From NCBI GenBank assembly GCA_944386395.1, contig CALXAZ010000011.1, positions 1 through 10,449 on the forward strand: DNA of 10,449 nucleotides, read 5' to 3'. Below, piece by piece: positions 1-6,425 of this stretch. Origin of the DNA: an uncultured Clostridia bacterium. GTDB lineage: Bacteria > Bacillota > Clostridia > Oscillospirales > JAAYOS01. Made by a program: the position numbers and the translations under genes. Under the pieces are notes generated by a model. The model was not told where the DNA came from and did not search any database. It saw nothing but the letters and a program-made list of their open reading frames with translations. Position 1 is the first letter of the stretch; each line of letters starts with the position of its first letter.

Positions 1-449
1 CTACAAGGGCTGAAAATCTCCCTGAAATGCTTAAAAAACTGAAATCAGAGAATCATGAGCTTGACATGAGGCTCAGAGCAGGCTCGGCAAAGCTAATGGA
101 ATACACGGCGGGTGAGCTTCTTTCGGCATCCCCCGTCAAAAGCGGTACTACCGTCTGCTGCGCTGCCACCGACTGTTCCCCTCAGGAAGCAAAGCTGTTG
201 CTGGGCAAGCTCACTGCGTCTCAGTGCGTTGCAGCAGTGTTTTACCCTTCAAATGGCAGGCTATGCTATATTATCGGCAAAAGCGCAGGCTGCCCCGCAA
301 ATATCCGCGACATATGTGCGATGGCTAACGGTCTCTTTAACGGCAAGGGCGGTGGGTCTGATATCCTGGCGCAGGGTGCTGGAAAGCTCACCTCTGACTG
401 GAAAGAAATCGTCGCTTCGCTTCAAAAGGTCATACTTGAAACGCTATGA
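1..449 (+). CDS. DHHA1-domain protein, 3' end (AlaX-type alanyl-tRNA editing protein or AlaRS C-terminus), partial
   Basis: The frame is open from base 3 to a TGA at 447-449, giving 148 visible residues, so the start lies left of the window; the ATG at 27 is internal. The visible part opens with a charged, coiled-coil-like helix (LKKLKSENHELDMRLRAGSAKL). An alpha/beta region follows and ends in a glycine-rich GKGGGSDILAQGAGK motif. That motif is the hallmark of the DHHA1 domain shared by alanyl-tRNA synthetase and the long AlaX proteins, which hydrolyse Ser or Gly mischarged onto tRNA-Ala. The catalytic or editing half is outside the window, so the two cannot be told apart for certain. The lack of further C-terminal sequence and the pairing with a small RNA-processing gene make AlaX-L slightly more likely. 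The stop overlaps the next start (ATGA). Confidence 0.75.
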   Translation, partial: TRAENLPEMLKKLKSENHELDMRLRAGSAKLMEYTAGELLSASPVKSGTTVCCAATDCSPQEAKLLLGKLTASQCVAAVFYPSNGRLCYIIGKSAGCPANIRDICAMANGLFNGKGGGSDILAQGAGKLTSDWKEIVASLQKVILETL

Positions 450-988
450 ACGAACTGAGACTATTTATCTCGATAAATTTTAGCACCGAGGTGACCGACG
501 GTATATTTTCGGCAGTGACAATGCTAAAGGAAAATTCCATTTCCGGGAATTTTAGCCGCCGCGAAAATCTCCATCTAACCCTTGCTTTCCTCGGCACCAC
601 ACCTCCCTCAAGGCTCCCTGCTTTGCGGCGGGCAATGGCTTTCCCTTCGCAAGGCTTTACCCTGAAAACAGGTAGTCTTGGGCGTTTTAAGCGGCGCAGC
701 GGCGATATCTGGTGGCTTGGTGTTGACGGAGGAGCTGCCCTTTTCGAGCTCCAACGCACTCTTTCAAAAAACCTTATGAGCGCCGGATTTTCATTAGATT
801 CCCACAACTTCCGCCCACATATCACACTCGGACGGGAAATTATTATTAAACCCGGCTTTGATCCGGTAAAAATTTCAGATTCAGCTCCCATCCCACCTCA
901 GCGCGTAACAAAAGTCAGCCTTATGAATTCCTCTCGTGAACACGGGAAGCTTGTGTACACCGAATTATTCTCAAATAAACTTATCTGA
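446..988 (+). CDS. thpR: RNA 2',3'-cyclic phosphodiesterase (ThpR/LigT, 2H phosphoesterase family)
   Basis: This 180-residue protein has the usual length for ThpR (once called 2'-5' RNA ligase). It carries both signature HxT motifs of the 2H phosphoesterase superfamily: His43-Leu-Thr45 in NLHLTLAFLG and His125-Ile-Thr127 in RPHITLGR. The N-terminus MNELRLFISINF is typical of the family. Members open 2',3'-cyclic phosphates on RNA and can reversibly ligate 2'-5' ends in vitro; the cellular role is poorly defined. The start overlaps the preceding stop by 4 nt (ATGA) and has no strong Shine-Dalgarno, so translation is probably coupled to the DHHA1 gene. The C-terminal SLMNSSREHGKLVYTEL matches the usual last strands. 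A terminator starts right after the stop. Confidence 0.92.
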   Translation: MNELRLFISINFSTEVTDGIFSAVTMLKENSISGNFSRRENLHLTLAFLGTTPPSRLPALRRAMAFPSQGFTLKTGSLGRFKRRSGDIWWLGVDGGAALFELQRTLSKNLMSAGFSLDSHNFRPHITLGREIIIKPGFDPVKISDSAPIPPQRVTKVSLMNSSREHGKLVYTELFSNKLI

Positions 989-989
989 A

Positions 990-1015
990 AAAAGCGCCCC
1001 TCAGGGGGCGCTTTT
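990..1015. terminator. Bidirectional intrinsic terminator between convergent genes
   Basis: An 11-bp perfect stem pairs AAAAGCGCCCC (990-1000) with GGGGCGCTTTT (1005-1015) around a TCAG loop. A T-rich run (to 1020) follows on the plus strand and an A/T flank gives the same on the minus strand. It lies 1 nt past the ThpR stop and 3 nt past the minus-strand antiporter stop (1021-1019), so it probably ends both transcripts. Confidence 0.88.
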
Positions 1016-1018
1016 GTT

Positions 1019-2221
1019 TTACGCGTGGGCACTTCTGGCGGTGGACATCTTTGCCGTTTTTTCAATCTCTCCAGCCTTCGTAAGCACCATCTTGGTGAGC
1101 AGCGGACCTATAAGCTCGTACACCAGCGTCGCGCACAGCACGACCGCGCGTATTTCATTTCCATATTGTGGTAGCGCTGATATCACTATCTGGCTCATTC
1201 CTATCGCAACACCAGCCTGCGGCAAAAGTGCAACCCCGAGATACTTGCGTATGTTGTGATCCGCCTTTACCACGGTGGCTCCTATACGCGCTCCAAAGTA
1301 TTTACCAAGCGACCGCATAACAATATAAATAATACCAAGAAGCCCAACTGTTGGGACAACCGCAACATCCAGCTCAGCCCCTGAGATAACAAAGAAAAGC
1401 AAAAACAGCGGCTGCGTCCAGTTGTCGTTTATTTCGAGCACCTTTTCCGAGTCGTTTCGCAGGTTTGCCAGGGCAGCGCCTGTTGCCATGCTGAGAAGCA
1501 GGGATGAAAGTCCCAGCATCCCTGAAAGAGCCGTCCCAAGAAATACAACGGTTATCACAAGGCACAGCCTGTTGGCATTGGACTTAAAAAATCTCAGGCA
1601 GAAAGCCAGCCCAAGCCCTATCGCACCACCAATTACAAGTGAACCCACTATTTCGATGAGCGGCTCCACCAGCATCGCCTCAGCTGTAAGCGCAGCACCA
1701 GATGCAAATACCTGCGCCAGCGCAAGCGACACAGAAAACACAACAAGCCCCACCGCATCGTCAAGAGCAACAACAGGCAGGAGAATATTTGTCACCGGTC
1801 CCTTTGCCCTATACTGCCTTACTACCATCAGCGTAGCAGCCGGAGCCGTCGCTGTGGCAATGGCTCCAAGCGTTATTGAGAGAGGCACGGGAAAACCTGC
1901 AACTATCAGCGCTATGTCAACAAAAATCGTCGCCGCAAGCGCCTGAAAAAATGTTATCGTCAGCACAGAGCCGCCTATCTGCTTTATACTGCTCATCTTA
2001 AATTCCCCGCCTATCGAAAAGGCAATGAAGCCAAGGGCAATATTTGTGATGTCTGCCGACTGCTCAGCCGCTTCCTTTGGAAACAATCCAAGCACATATG
2101 GTCCTATCACCAGTCCTGCCACCAAATATCCGGTAACATTTGGCAAACCTATTTTTTTTACAATCCTGTTGAAGAGCAATCCGAAAACCATAGCCATCGA
2201 TATGGCAAAAAGCATATTCAT
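1019..2221 (-). CDS. Cation/proton antiporter, CPA2 family (NapA-like, DD motif)
   Basis: This 400-residue polytopic membrane protein consists of about a dozen hydrophobic helices. Its length matches NapA-like Na+/H+ antiporters without C-terminal RCK/TrkA domains. Family marks are the N-terminal GLPNVTGYLVAGLVIGP stretch (25-41), the broken-helix TATAPAATL (122-130) and the acidic pair Asp154-Asp155 in VALDDAVGLV. The Asp-Asp pair is the ion-binding site of electrogenic antiporters, in contrast to the QD of Kef channels. The expected role is exchange of Na+ (or K+) for H+ across the cytoplasmic membrane; the ion cannot be read from sequence. The ATG at 2221 overlaps the TGA of the upstream PII-like gene by 4 nt and has no good Shine-Dalgarno, so translation is likely coupled to that gene. 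It ends within the T-run of a shared terminator. Confidence 0.9.
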   Translation of the reverse strand: MNMLFAISMAMVFGLLFNRIVKKIGLPNVTGYLVAGLVIGPYVLGLFPKEAAEQSADITNIALGFIAFSIGGEFKMSSIKQIGGSVLTITFFQALAATIFVDIALIVAGFPVPLSITLGAIATATAPAATLMVVRQYRAKGPVTNILLPVVALDDAVGLVVFSVSLALAQVFASGAALTAEAMLVEPLIEIVGSLVIGGAIGLGLAFCLRFFKSNANRLCLVITVVFLGTALSGMLGLSSLLLSMATGAALANLRNDSEKVLEINDNWTQPLFLLFFVISGAELDVAVVPTVGLLGIIYIVMRSLGKYFGARIGATVVKADHNIRKYLGVALLPQAGVAIGMSQIVISALPQYGNEIRAVVLCATLVYELIGPLLTKMVLTKAGEIEKTAKMSTARSAHA

Positions 2222-2568
2222 TTGTTATATTTCGCCAGCCCTTCCACGCCCGTCAGCGCTATTGTAAAAATAATGCCGGTGTCAGGGTTGCCTATACCGC
2301 CAACCGCATTGTCAACAATCTTCTTTGCTCTTTCAAGATTGCTCTCGTCCAGCACTGTCAGCAGAAGCTTCCCCGCAGCGCGCTCCGGATTTAGAAACTG
2401 CCTCAGCGCCCCAAATATCGGCGGAGGCTCAACCGAGCTCTGCCCTATTACCCTGAGTGCGCCCTCACAGTCGACAATAGTTGTGCCGCCAATCCCCTGC
2501 TCCATAAATCCGGACAGTATCGCCGGCATACAGGCGATTTTGTTTAGGACAACGACCATAAGCTGCAT
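2218..2568 (-). CDS. PII-like small regulatory protein, paired with antiporter
   Basis: This 116-residue protein is PII-sized. The N-terminus MQLMVVVLNK followed by a helix and GIGGTTIVDCEG fits the first beta-alpha-beta of the PII/GlnB fold. NPDTGIIFTIALTGVEGL near the end fits its last strand, equivalent to the GKIFVLPV region of GlnB. Residues 41-67 would form the T-loop, but there is no tyrosine there (only Tyr114 exists), so GlnB-type uridylylation at Tyr51 is ruled out. PII-like proteins bind nucleotides or small metabolites and often control a co-encoded transporter; here that would be the antiporter overlapping its 3' end. The start is the ATG at 2568, with GGGAGA 7 nt upstream. A longer reading from a TTG at 2637 is wrong because that codon lies in the promoter -35. 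Family assignment rests on pattern, not on a search. Confidence 0.75.
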   Translation of the reverse strand: MQLMVVVLNKIACMPAILSGFMEQGIGGTTIVDCEGALRVIGQSSVEPPPIFGALRQFLNPERAAGKLLLTVLDESNLERAKKIVDNAVGGIGNPDTGIIFTIALTGVEGLAKYNK

Positions 2569-2575
2569 AATTACA

Positions 2576-2581
2576 TCTCCC
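2576..2581 (-). promoter_or_regulatory. Ribosome binding site fixing the PII-like start
   Basis: GGGAGA on the minus strand lies 7 nt before the ATG at 2568. It selects this start over the in-frame TTG further upstream. Confidence 0.8.
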
Positions 2582-2609
2582 TGTTTTTTATATGCTTTAC
2601 CGGATATCA

Positions 2610-2637
2610 ATTTTAGCACTTTCAGCCGGTTTGGCAA
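2610..2637 (-). promoter_or_regulatory. Sigma-A promoter of the PII-like/antiporter operon
   Basis: On the minus strand, TTGCCA (2637-2632, -35) and TAAAAT (2615-2610, -10) are separated by 16 nt. The implied transcript starts near 2603, giving a leader of about 35 nt with the Shine-Dalgarno inside it. No other good promoter lies between this gene and the terminator at 2706-2732. Confidence 0.65.
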
Positions 2638-2705
2638 TAGTAATACACGCCGAAATAAATGGAAAATATGCTTGTGTTTTCATGAAAGTGACCTTCTTAC
2701 AATAT

Positions 2706-2732
2706 AAAAGGACGTCCTGTGGACGTCCTTTT
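2706..2732 (-). terminator. Intrinsic terminator after the surface-protein gene
   Basis: A perfect 12-bp stem pairs AAAAGGACGTCC (2706-2717) with GGACGTCCTTTT (2721-2732) around a 3-nt loop. On the minus strand it is followed by TTTTATATT. It begins 19 nt past the surface-protein stop (2754-2752). With A and T tracts on both sides it may work both ways, but no plus-strand gene approaches it. Confidence 0.88.
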
Positions 2733-2751
2733 ATGTTTTATCAGCCATGTG

Positions 2752-5700
2752 TTATGCGCCGTGACCGCCGGATGGGGTATCATCCTCTCCAGGGGCCGTT
2801 GTTCCCGAATTCCCAGTGTCACCTTCGTTAGTGTTTGTTTCTTCTTCGGTCGTGCCGCCAGATCCTTCGTTCTCGCCTGTCCCGGGTTCTACCGGCTCTT
2901 CGCCAAGCTCAATAGTAACGATATATATCTTTTGTGTCTCGCCGTCTTCTGCTGTCACCGTAATACTATAAGCTGTATCGCTATTTTTATTAACCTTTTC
3001 TTTAGCTCCCTGGCTCACCGTTACATCGAAATCACTTGCGCTTATGCCGCTGAGATCTGTGTCATACTTGACGGTTATCGTAACGGAACCTGTACCACCT
3101 GAAGTAGGATTCTTTATAGAAGATACTTCTTCAACATCTACACCCGTTATATCGACACTTTCAAGCTCGCACTCATCAGAAGCGGCACTCTTTGTTGTAA
3201 ACGTCTTTGTTTTAGAATCTGTCGCTTCTCCGTCATAGTACACATACGCTTCAAAGATATAGTCCGTACCAGGCTCGAGATCCTCTACTGTCACTGTCTT
3301 TGTGGATGTGATGCTTCCCTCTCTCTCATAGTCTGGTTTCTTTGAGGACGAGGTCGGGTCGGGGTATACCCTCCAGTACAGGGTACCTGAAACTTCGGTC
3401 GTAACCTTAAATTCAGCGCTGGTTTCAGTTACATTCGTCGCCGAAGCAATGGTTATCTCCGGCTCACCTGTCTCAAAATAGAACTCCTCCTCAATGGAAT
3501 CGTCGTCCTCATCGTATACATCGATGATATCAACATAGTATCTGGTGTTAACATCAAGGCTATAATCAGGCTCTATGGTGATGGTAGTCCTGCTGCTGGT
3601 GGTATCGATATAGTACCTCGCGTCTATATAGTCGTCATTTTCATCGTAGAACCAGAAATAATCCTCGAGATAATAATCATCCGCCCAGTCCTCATCTATC
3701 CTGTCACCATATTCATCGTATATCTTCCCATCGTATGTAAGCTCGATATCGGTGGTTACGGACGCTGTTGTGGACCTGTGCGATGGAGACATTGTCCACT
3801 CCCCGCTGCTGCTTGAGGAGGATGTCTTTGTCCCTGTCTCAAACGTGAACTCGTACTCGTCGTTCTCGTCCCCGTCTTCATTGAATATCTCTCCGCCTTC
3901 GATATAGACGGTATATTCGGTATTGCTGCTGAGATAACCATCAAATGTTATTGTGACCTTCTTGGAGGAGCTTATCGAAATCTCGTAGTCTCTGTCATCC
4001 ACCAGGTCGCCGTCTTCCTCGATGGAGATGATATCATACAGGTCGGAGGCGCGCATAGAGTCGCCATCGTCGTTCCTATATATCTTTTCATCAAAGGTTA
4101 TAACAATATCGGTCCCGCGGCTAACATTGTCCTCTCCATCCTCAGGATCTGTCTCAGGAATGAGGATCCCGTCACTGCCAACGGTGAAGGACGATACAAA
4201 CTCTGTGTTCTCTTCGTCGTCCCTGTTGGTTATAGAACCGCCTATCACGATTACATAATATGTATAATCCTCGGAGAGGTCCCTTGTCGGGGTTATCGTA
4301 ACTACTTTCTTTGTGCTGTTTATCGAGCCGTCGAACGAAACCAGCGTACCCTTTTCACTGCCGCGGCGGAGCTCGACCATCTCATCCTCGATGTAGGAAC
4401 CTGTGATTGAGTCGCCATCGTAATCGTAAATAGCCTCATCAAATGTAAGCGTAATTTTTGTCCCGGCGCTGACATTAGTCTTGCCGTCTGCCGGCGAAAC
4501 CTCAGGCTCGAGCACGCCCTTCTCACCTGTTACAAAGTAAGAGGAGAAGGCTGTGTTTTTGGTACCGCTGGAATTTGTTAGGCTATTGGCCTTTACTATC
4601 ACATAATATCTCATGTCCTCAGAGAGGGTTGAGTCGGGAGTGATAGTGATGACCTTCTTTGTAGAGTTTATCGACGCTTCAAAGGAGACCTTCGTGCCGG
4701 AGGAGCTGTTTCTGCGGAGCTCGACCACGCTGCTCTCGATATAAGAGTCGGTCAGGGTCTTTCCACTGGCATTAGTGAGAGCCTCTTTGAAGGTGAGGGT
4801 GATTGTTGTCCGCGGGGAAACCCCTGTCTTTGCGTTTGTGGGCGAAACCGTCGGCTGAAGCTTACCGGCGGAAACCCCTGTCCCGGTGAGTGTGGTAGGC
4901 TCGGTTTCGAATGTAACATTGGCAACGTTCTGCACAGCATTTATTACCTTGCCCTCGCCGGTAAACGAAGAGGAAGCATTGATTGTCGCCTTGGTAACCG
5001 TGGTGTTCCTTGCCATGTCAATGGTAGAACCGGCAGCTCCGCTGTTTACAGCAAGCTCACTTATCCTGCCACTTGTCAGCTCGAGGGTCGTATCCGAGCT
5101 CATTGTAACAGTATCAAATGTGCCCGAAAGCGAAACTGTCTGGGAGGCAAGCCCGCTCCCGGAGATTGTGACATCGCCAAAACCATTGCCCGAAAGGCTG
5201 CTTTCGCGCAGCGTTGCACCATAGTTTACAGCTGTATTTGTGACATAGGAGGAGCCGGAAACCGTGATTCCTACATCTCCCGTGCTCTTTGCAACTGTCA
5301 TGCGGTTTACTCCTGTATTGGAAAGGCTTATGCCGCTCGAGCCGCCTCCCGCAATGTTCATCGCACCAAGCACACGGCAGTTGGCAAAGGAAACGCTTCC
5401 GCTGCCTACGCTGTTTGCGATAATGACATTATTTACAAAAAGTGTATTTGAATAAGAAACGGCAGAGCTTATCGACTGATTTACCTTTACTATCTTCTCT
5501 GTCTGGAGGATAGAGGTGATTATCTTTGCCGCCTCGCCACGGGTAAGGGTGCTGTTGGGACGGAAATTCCCGTTGTTGTCGCCCGTCATATATCCCTTTG
5601 AGAGGACTGTTTCAACATATTGCAGCGCCCATGCTTTATCTATAGAGGCATAGTCTTTATAGATTGTGGCAGATTTTGTAGTGGTTGGCGCGGTGACTAT

Positions 5701-6111
5701 ACGGGATATCATCGCGGCAGCCTCCTGCCTTGTGATGTTATTGTCTGGACGGAAGGTATTATCCGAATATCCCGAGATAAACCCCGCGTATACCGCCTTC
5801 TGGACATATGAATAGTACCATTTCCCTGCCGGGACATCTTTAAACGCTATCGTTGTTGTACCGGTAATGCCGAGCGCCTCAACAAGCATTTTAGCAAATT
5901 CTGCTCTTGTCACGCTGCCATCCGGCTTGAATGTGCCGTCTGAATACCCATCTATATAGCCCGCAGTTATTCCGGAGTCTATATAGGTTTTGGCCCAGTG
6001 ACCATTGGTATCCGTAAATGTGACGGCAGATGCAGAAGTAAGGCACATGCCTGCTATCATACTAACGACAAGCAGCACGGCTATAAGTTTCTTTACCTGC
6101 TTTTTAGCCAT
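2752..6111 (-). CDS. Secreted SLH-anchored surface protein with tandem Ig-like domains
   Basis: The protein has 1119 residues. Residues 1-29 are a signal peptide (KK-rich start, hydrophobic core, SASA cleavage site). Three SLH domains follow at about 30-80, 88-139 and 149-202, with DGYSDGTFKPDGSVTRAEF-type motifs; these bind pyruvylated secondary wall polymer and hold the protein on the cell surface. Residues 205-415 are rich in Ser, Thr, Gly, Asn and Val and look like repeated beta strands. Four Ig-like (SbsA/Big_5 type) repeats start near 419, 535, 651 and 771, each beginning with a P-x-(D/N)-G/A-x-x-x-V-S-like segment. An FN3-like domain spans 884-973 and a cadherin-like sandwich 982-1070 (AYSITVTAEDGETQKIYIV). 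The tail 1071-1119 is Gly/Thr/Glu-rich with no LPXTG. Start ATG has GAGGT 7 nt upstream. The role is probably structural S-layer or adhesin; no catalytic domain is seen. It is transcribed alone from its own promoter. Confidence 0.9.
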   Translation of the reverse strand: MAKKQVKKLIAVLLVVSMIAGMCLTSASAVTFTDTNGHWAKTYIDSGITAGYIDGYSDGTFKPDGSVTRAEFAKMLVEALGITGTTTIAFKDVPAGKWYYSYVQKAVYAGFISGYSDNTFRPDNNITRQEAAAMISRIVTAPTTTKSATIYKDYASIDKAWALQYVETVLSKGYMTGDNNGNFRPNSTLTRGEAAKIITSILQTEKIVKVNQSISSAVSYSNTLFVNNVIIANSVGSGSVSFANCRVLGAMNIAGGGSSGISLSNTGVNRMTVAKSTGDVGITVSGSSYVTNTAVNYGATLRESSLSGNGFGDVTISGSGLASQTVSLSGTFDTVTMSSDTTLELTSGRISELAVNSGAAGSTIDMARNTTVTKATINASSSFTGEGKVINAVQNVANVTFETEPTTLTGTGVSAGKLQPTVSPTNAKTGVSPRTTITLTFKEALTNASGKTLTDSYIESSVVELRRNSSSGTKVSFEASINSTKKVITITPDSTLSEDMRYYVIVKANSLTNSSGTKNTAFSSYFVTGEKGVLEPEVSPADGKTNVSAGTKITLTFDEAIYDYDGDSITGSYIEDEMVELRRGSEKGTLVSFDGSINSTKKVVTITPTRDLSEDYTYYVIVIGGSITNRDDEENTEFVSSFTVGSDGILIPETDPEDGEDNVSRGTDIVITFDEKIYRNDDGDSMRASDLYDIISIEEDGDLVDDRDYEISISSSKKVTITFDGYLSSNTEYTVYIEGGEIFNEDGDENDEYEFTFETGTKTSSSSSSGEWTMSPSHRSTTASVTTDIELTYDGKIYDEYGDRIDEDWADDYYLEDYFWFYDENDDYIDARYYIDTTSSRTTITIEPDYSLDVNTRYYVDIIDVYDEDDDSIEEEFYFETGEPEITIASATNVTETSAEFKVTTEVSGTLYWRVYPDPTSSSKKPDYEREGSITSTKTVTVEDLEPGTDYIFEAYVYYDGEATDSKTKTFTTKSAASDECELESVDITGVDVEEVSSIKNPTSGGTGSVTITVKYDTDLSGISASDFDVTVSQGAKEKVNKNSDTAYSITVTAEDGETQKIYIVTIELGEEPVEPGTGENEGSGGTTEEETNTNEGDTGNSGTTAPGEDDTPSGGHGA
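4150..4850 (-). repeat. Tandem Ig-domain duplication, 348-nt period
   Basis: The DNA for Ig-like repeats 1 and 2 of the surface protein shows a 348-nt period (116 codons). For example, the 14-nt GCGGAGCTCGACCA occurs at 4366-4379 and 4714-4727, encoding the shared VELRR. The protein segments SINSTKKVITITP and SINSTKKVVTITP are also in register. Repeats 3 and 4 keep the frame but have diverged. This indicates internal duplication, with copies 1 and 2 the closest pair. Confidence 0.75.
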
Positions 6112-6170
6112 TTCTTTTACCTCGCTTTTCTTTTTTATTTATTGGGCGCATGAAAACTATACCTGGTACC

Positions 6171-6199
6171 ATTTTACACTACCCGCTTTCCTAAAACAA
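6171..6199 (-). promoter_or_regulatory. Sigma-A-type promoter of the surface-protein gene
   Basis: On the minus strand, TTGTTT (6199-6194) and TAAAAT (6176-6171) are separated by exactly 17 nt. The start would be near 6164, leaving a leader of about 53 nt. The -35 lies inside the left arm of a palindrome (6187-6212), suggesting control by a DNA-binding protein. Confidence 0.6.
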
Positions 6200-6212
6200 G
6201 GAATTTAGGAAA
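6187..6212. promoter_or_regulatory. Perfect 9+9 inverted repeat, candidate operator
   Basis: TTTCCTAAA (6187-6195) and TTTAGGAAA (6204-6212) form a perfect dyad with an 8-nt spacer, so the arm centres are 17 nt apart. The left arm covers part of the -35 of the surface-protein promoter. A second dyad, GGAATT (6200-6205) with AATTCC (6220-6225), overlaps it. No T-run follows, so it is not a terminator; an operator is the likelier reading. The regulator is unknown. Confidence 0.45.
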
Positions 6213-6332
6213 ATTTAATAATTCCGTAAGGTATAGACTGGCAAAACATCAAAAAAGTTCCAACACATTACATCATTTTCCTTAATTTTCTAAAATTTTT
6301 TGTCGATTACTATTGCCTCCAAACGCTTTTTG

Positions 6333-6362
6333 TTGCAATACACCGCACCTCTTTGCTATAAT
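6333..6362 (+). promoter_or_regulatory. Sigma-A promoter (extended -10) of the Na+/phosphate transporter
   Basis: TTGCAA (6333-6338) and a consensus TATAAT (6357-6362) are separated by 18 nt, with a TGn extended -10 (6354-6356). Transcription would start near 6369, about 57 nt before the UUG start. No convincing PhoP box (11-nt-spaced TTAACA-like repeats) was found next to it. Confidence 0.75.
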
Positions 6363-6412
6363 ATAAACGATCGGACTTTCAGACGGACATGCTCCGCCCC
6401 GTTTTCAGTTTT

Positions 6413-6419
6413 GGGAGGG
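6413..6419 (+). promoter_or_regulatory. Ribosome binding site fixing a UUG start
   Basis: GGGAGGG lies 6 nt before the TTG at 6426. No ATG or GTG in frame has comparable spacing, and the first upstream in-frame options lie before the promoter. This sets the start of the phosphate transporter. Confidence 0.8.
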
Positions 6420-6425
6420 ATTTTT

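Larger units (their letters stand above)
6112..6425. other. Divergent AT-rich intergenic region between surface-protein and phosphate-transporter genes
   Basis: This 314-nt region carries a minus-strand promoter (6171-6199), a plus-strand promoter (6333-6362) and a cluster of inverted repeats (6187-6225). It is markedly more AT-rich than the genes, notably 6200-6310. The reading frame of the phosphate transporter stays open through much of it, but no start with a ribosome site lies there. No RNA gene or riboswitch was recognised. Confidence 0.6.

Noticed and set aside
430..891. Minus-strand open frame of 153 codons opposite thpR
   Set aside because: Antisense to a clearly conserved 2H phosphoesterase; composition (Arg/Pro/Ser-rich) is that of a shadow frame and no ribosome site fits.
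2752..2900. Sortase LPXTG signal in the surface-protein tail
   Set aside because: The tail is Gly/Thr/Glu-rich with no LPXTG-like motif, hydrophobic stretch or basic end.
6025..6111. Lipobox at the surface-protein N-terminus (AGMC, Cys23)
   Set aside because: Met at position -1 of the cysteine is not accepted by lipoprotein signal peptidase; SASA followed by Val30 gives a normal signal peptidase I site and SLH domains provide the anchor.
6158..6237. Inverted CTATACC (6158-6164) and GGTATAG (6231-6237) flanking the palindrome region
   Set aside because: Seven-base arms 66 nt apart in AT-rich DNA can arise by chance; no second support.
6300..6425. N-terminal extension of the Na+/phosphate transporter to 6300
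   Set aside because: It would translate the promoter (6333-6362) and has no ribosome site; GGGAGGG before the TTG at 6426 is decisive.
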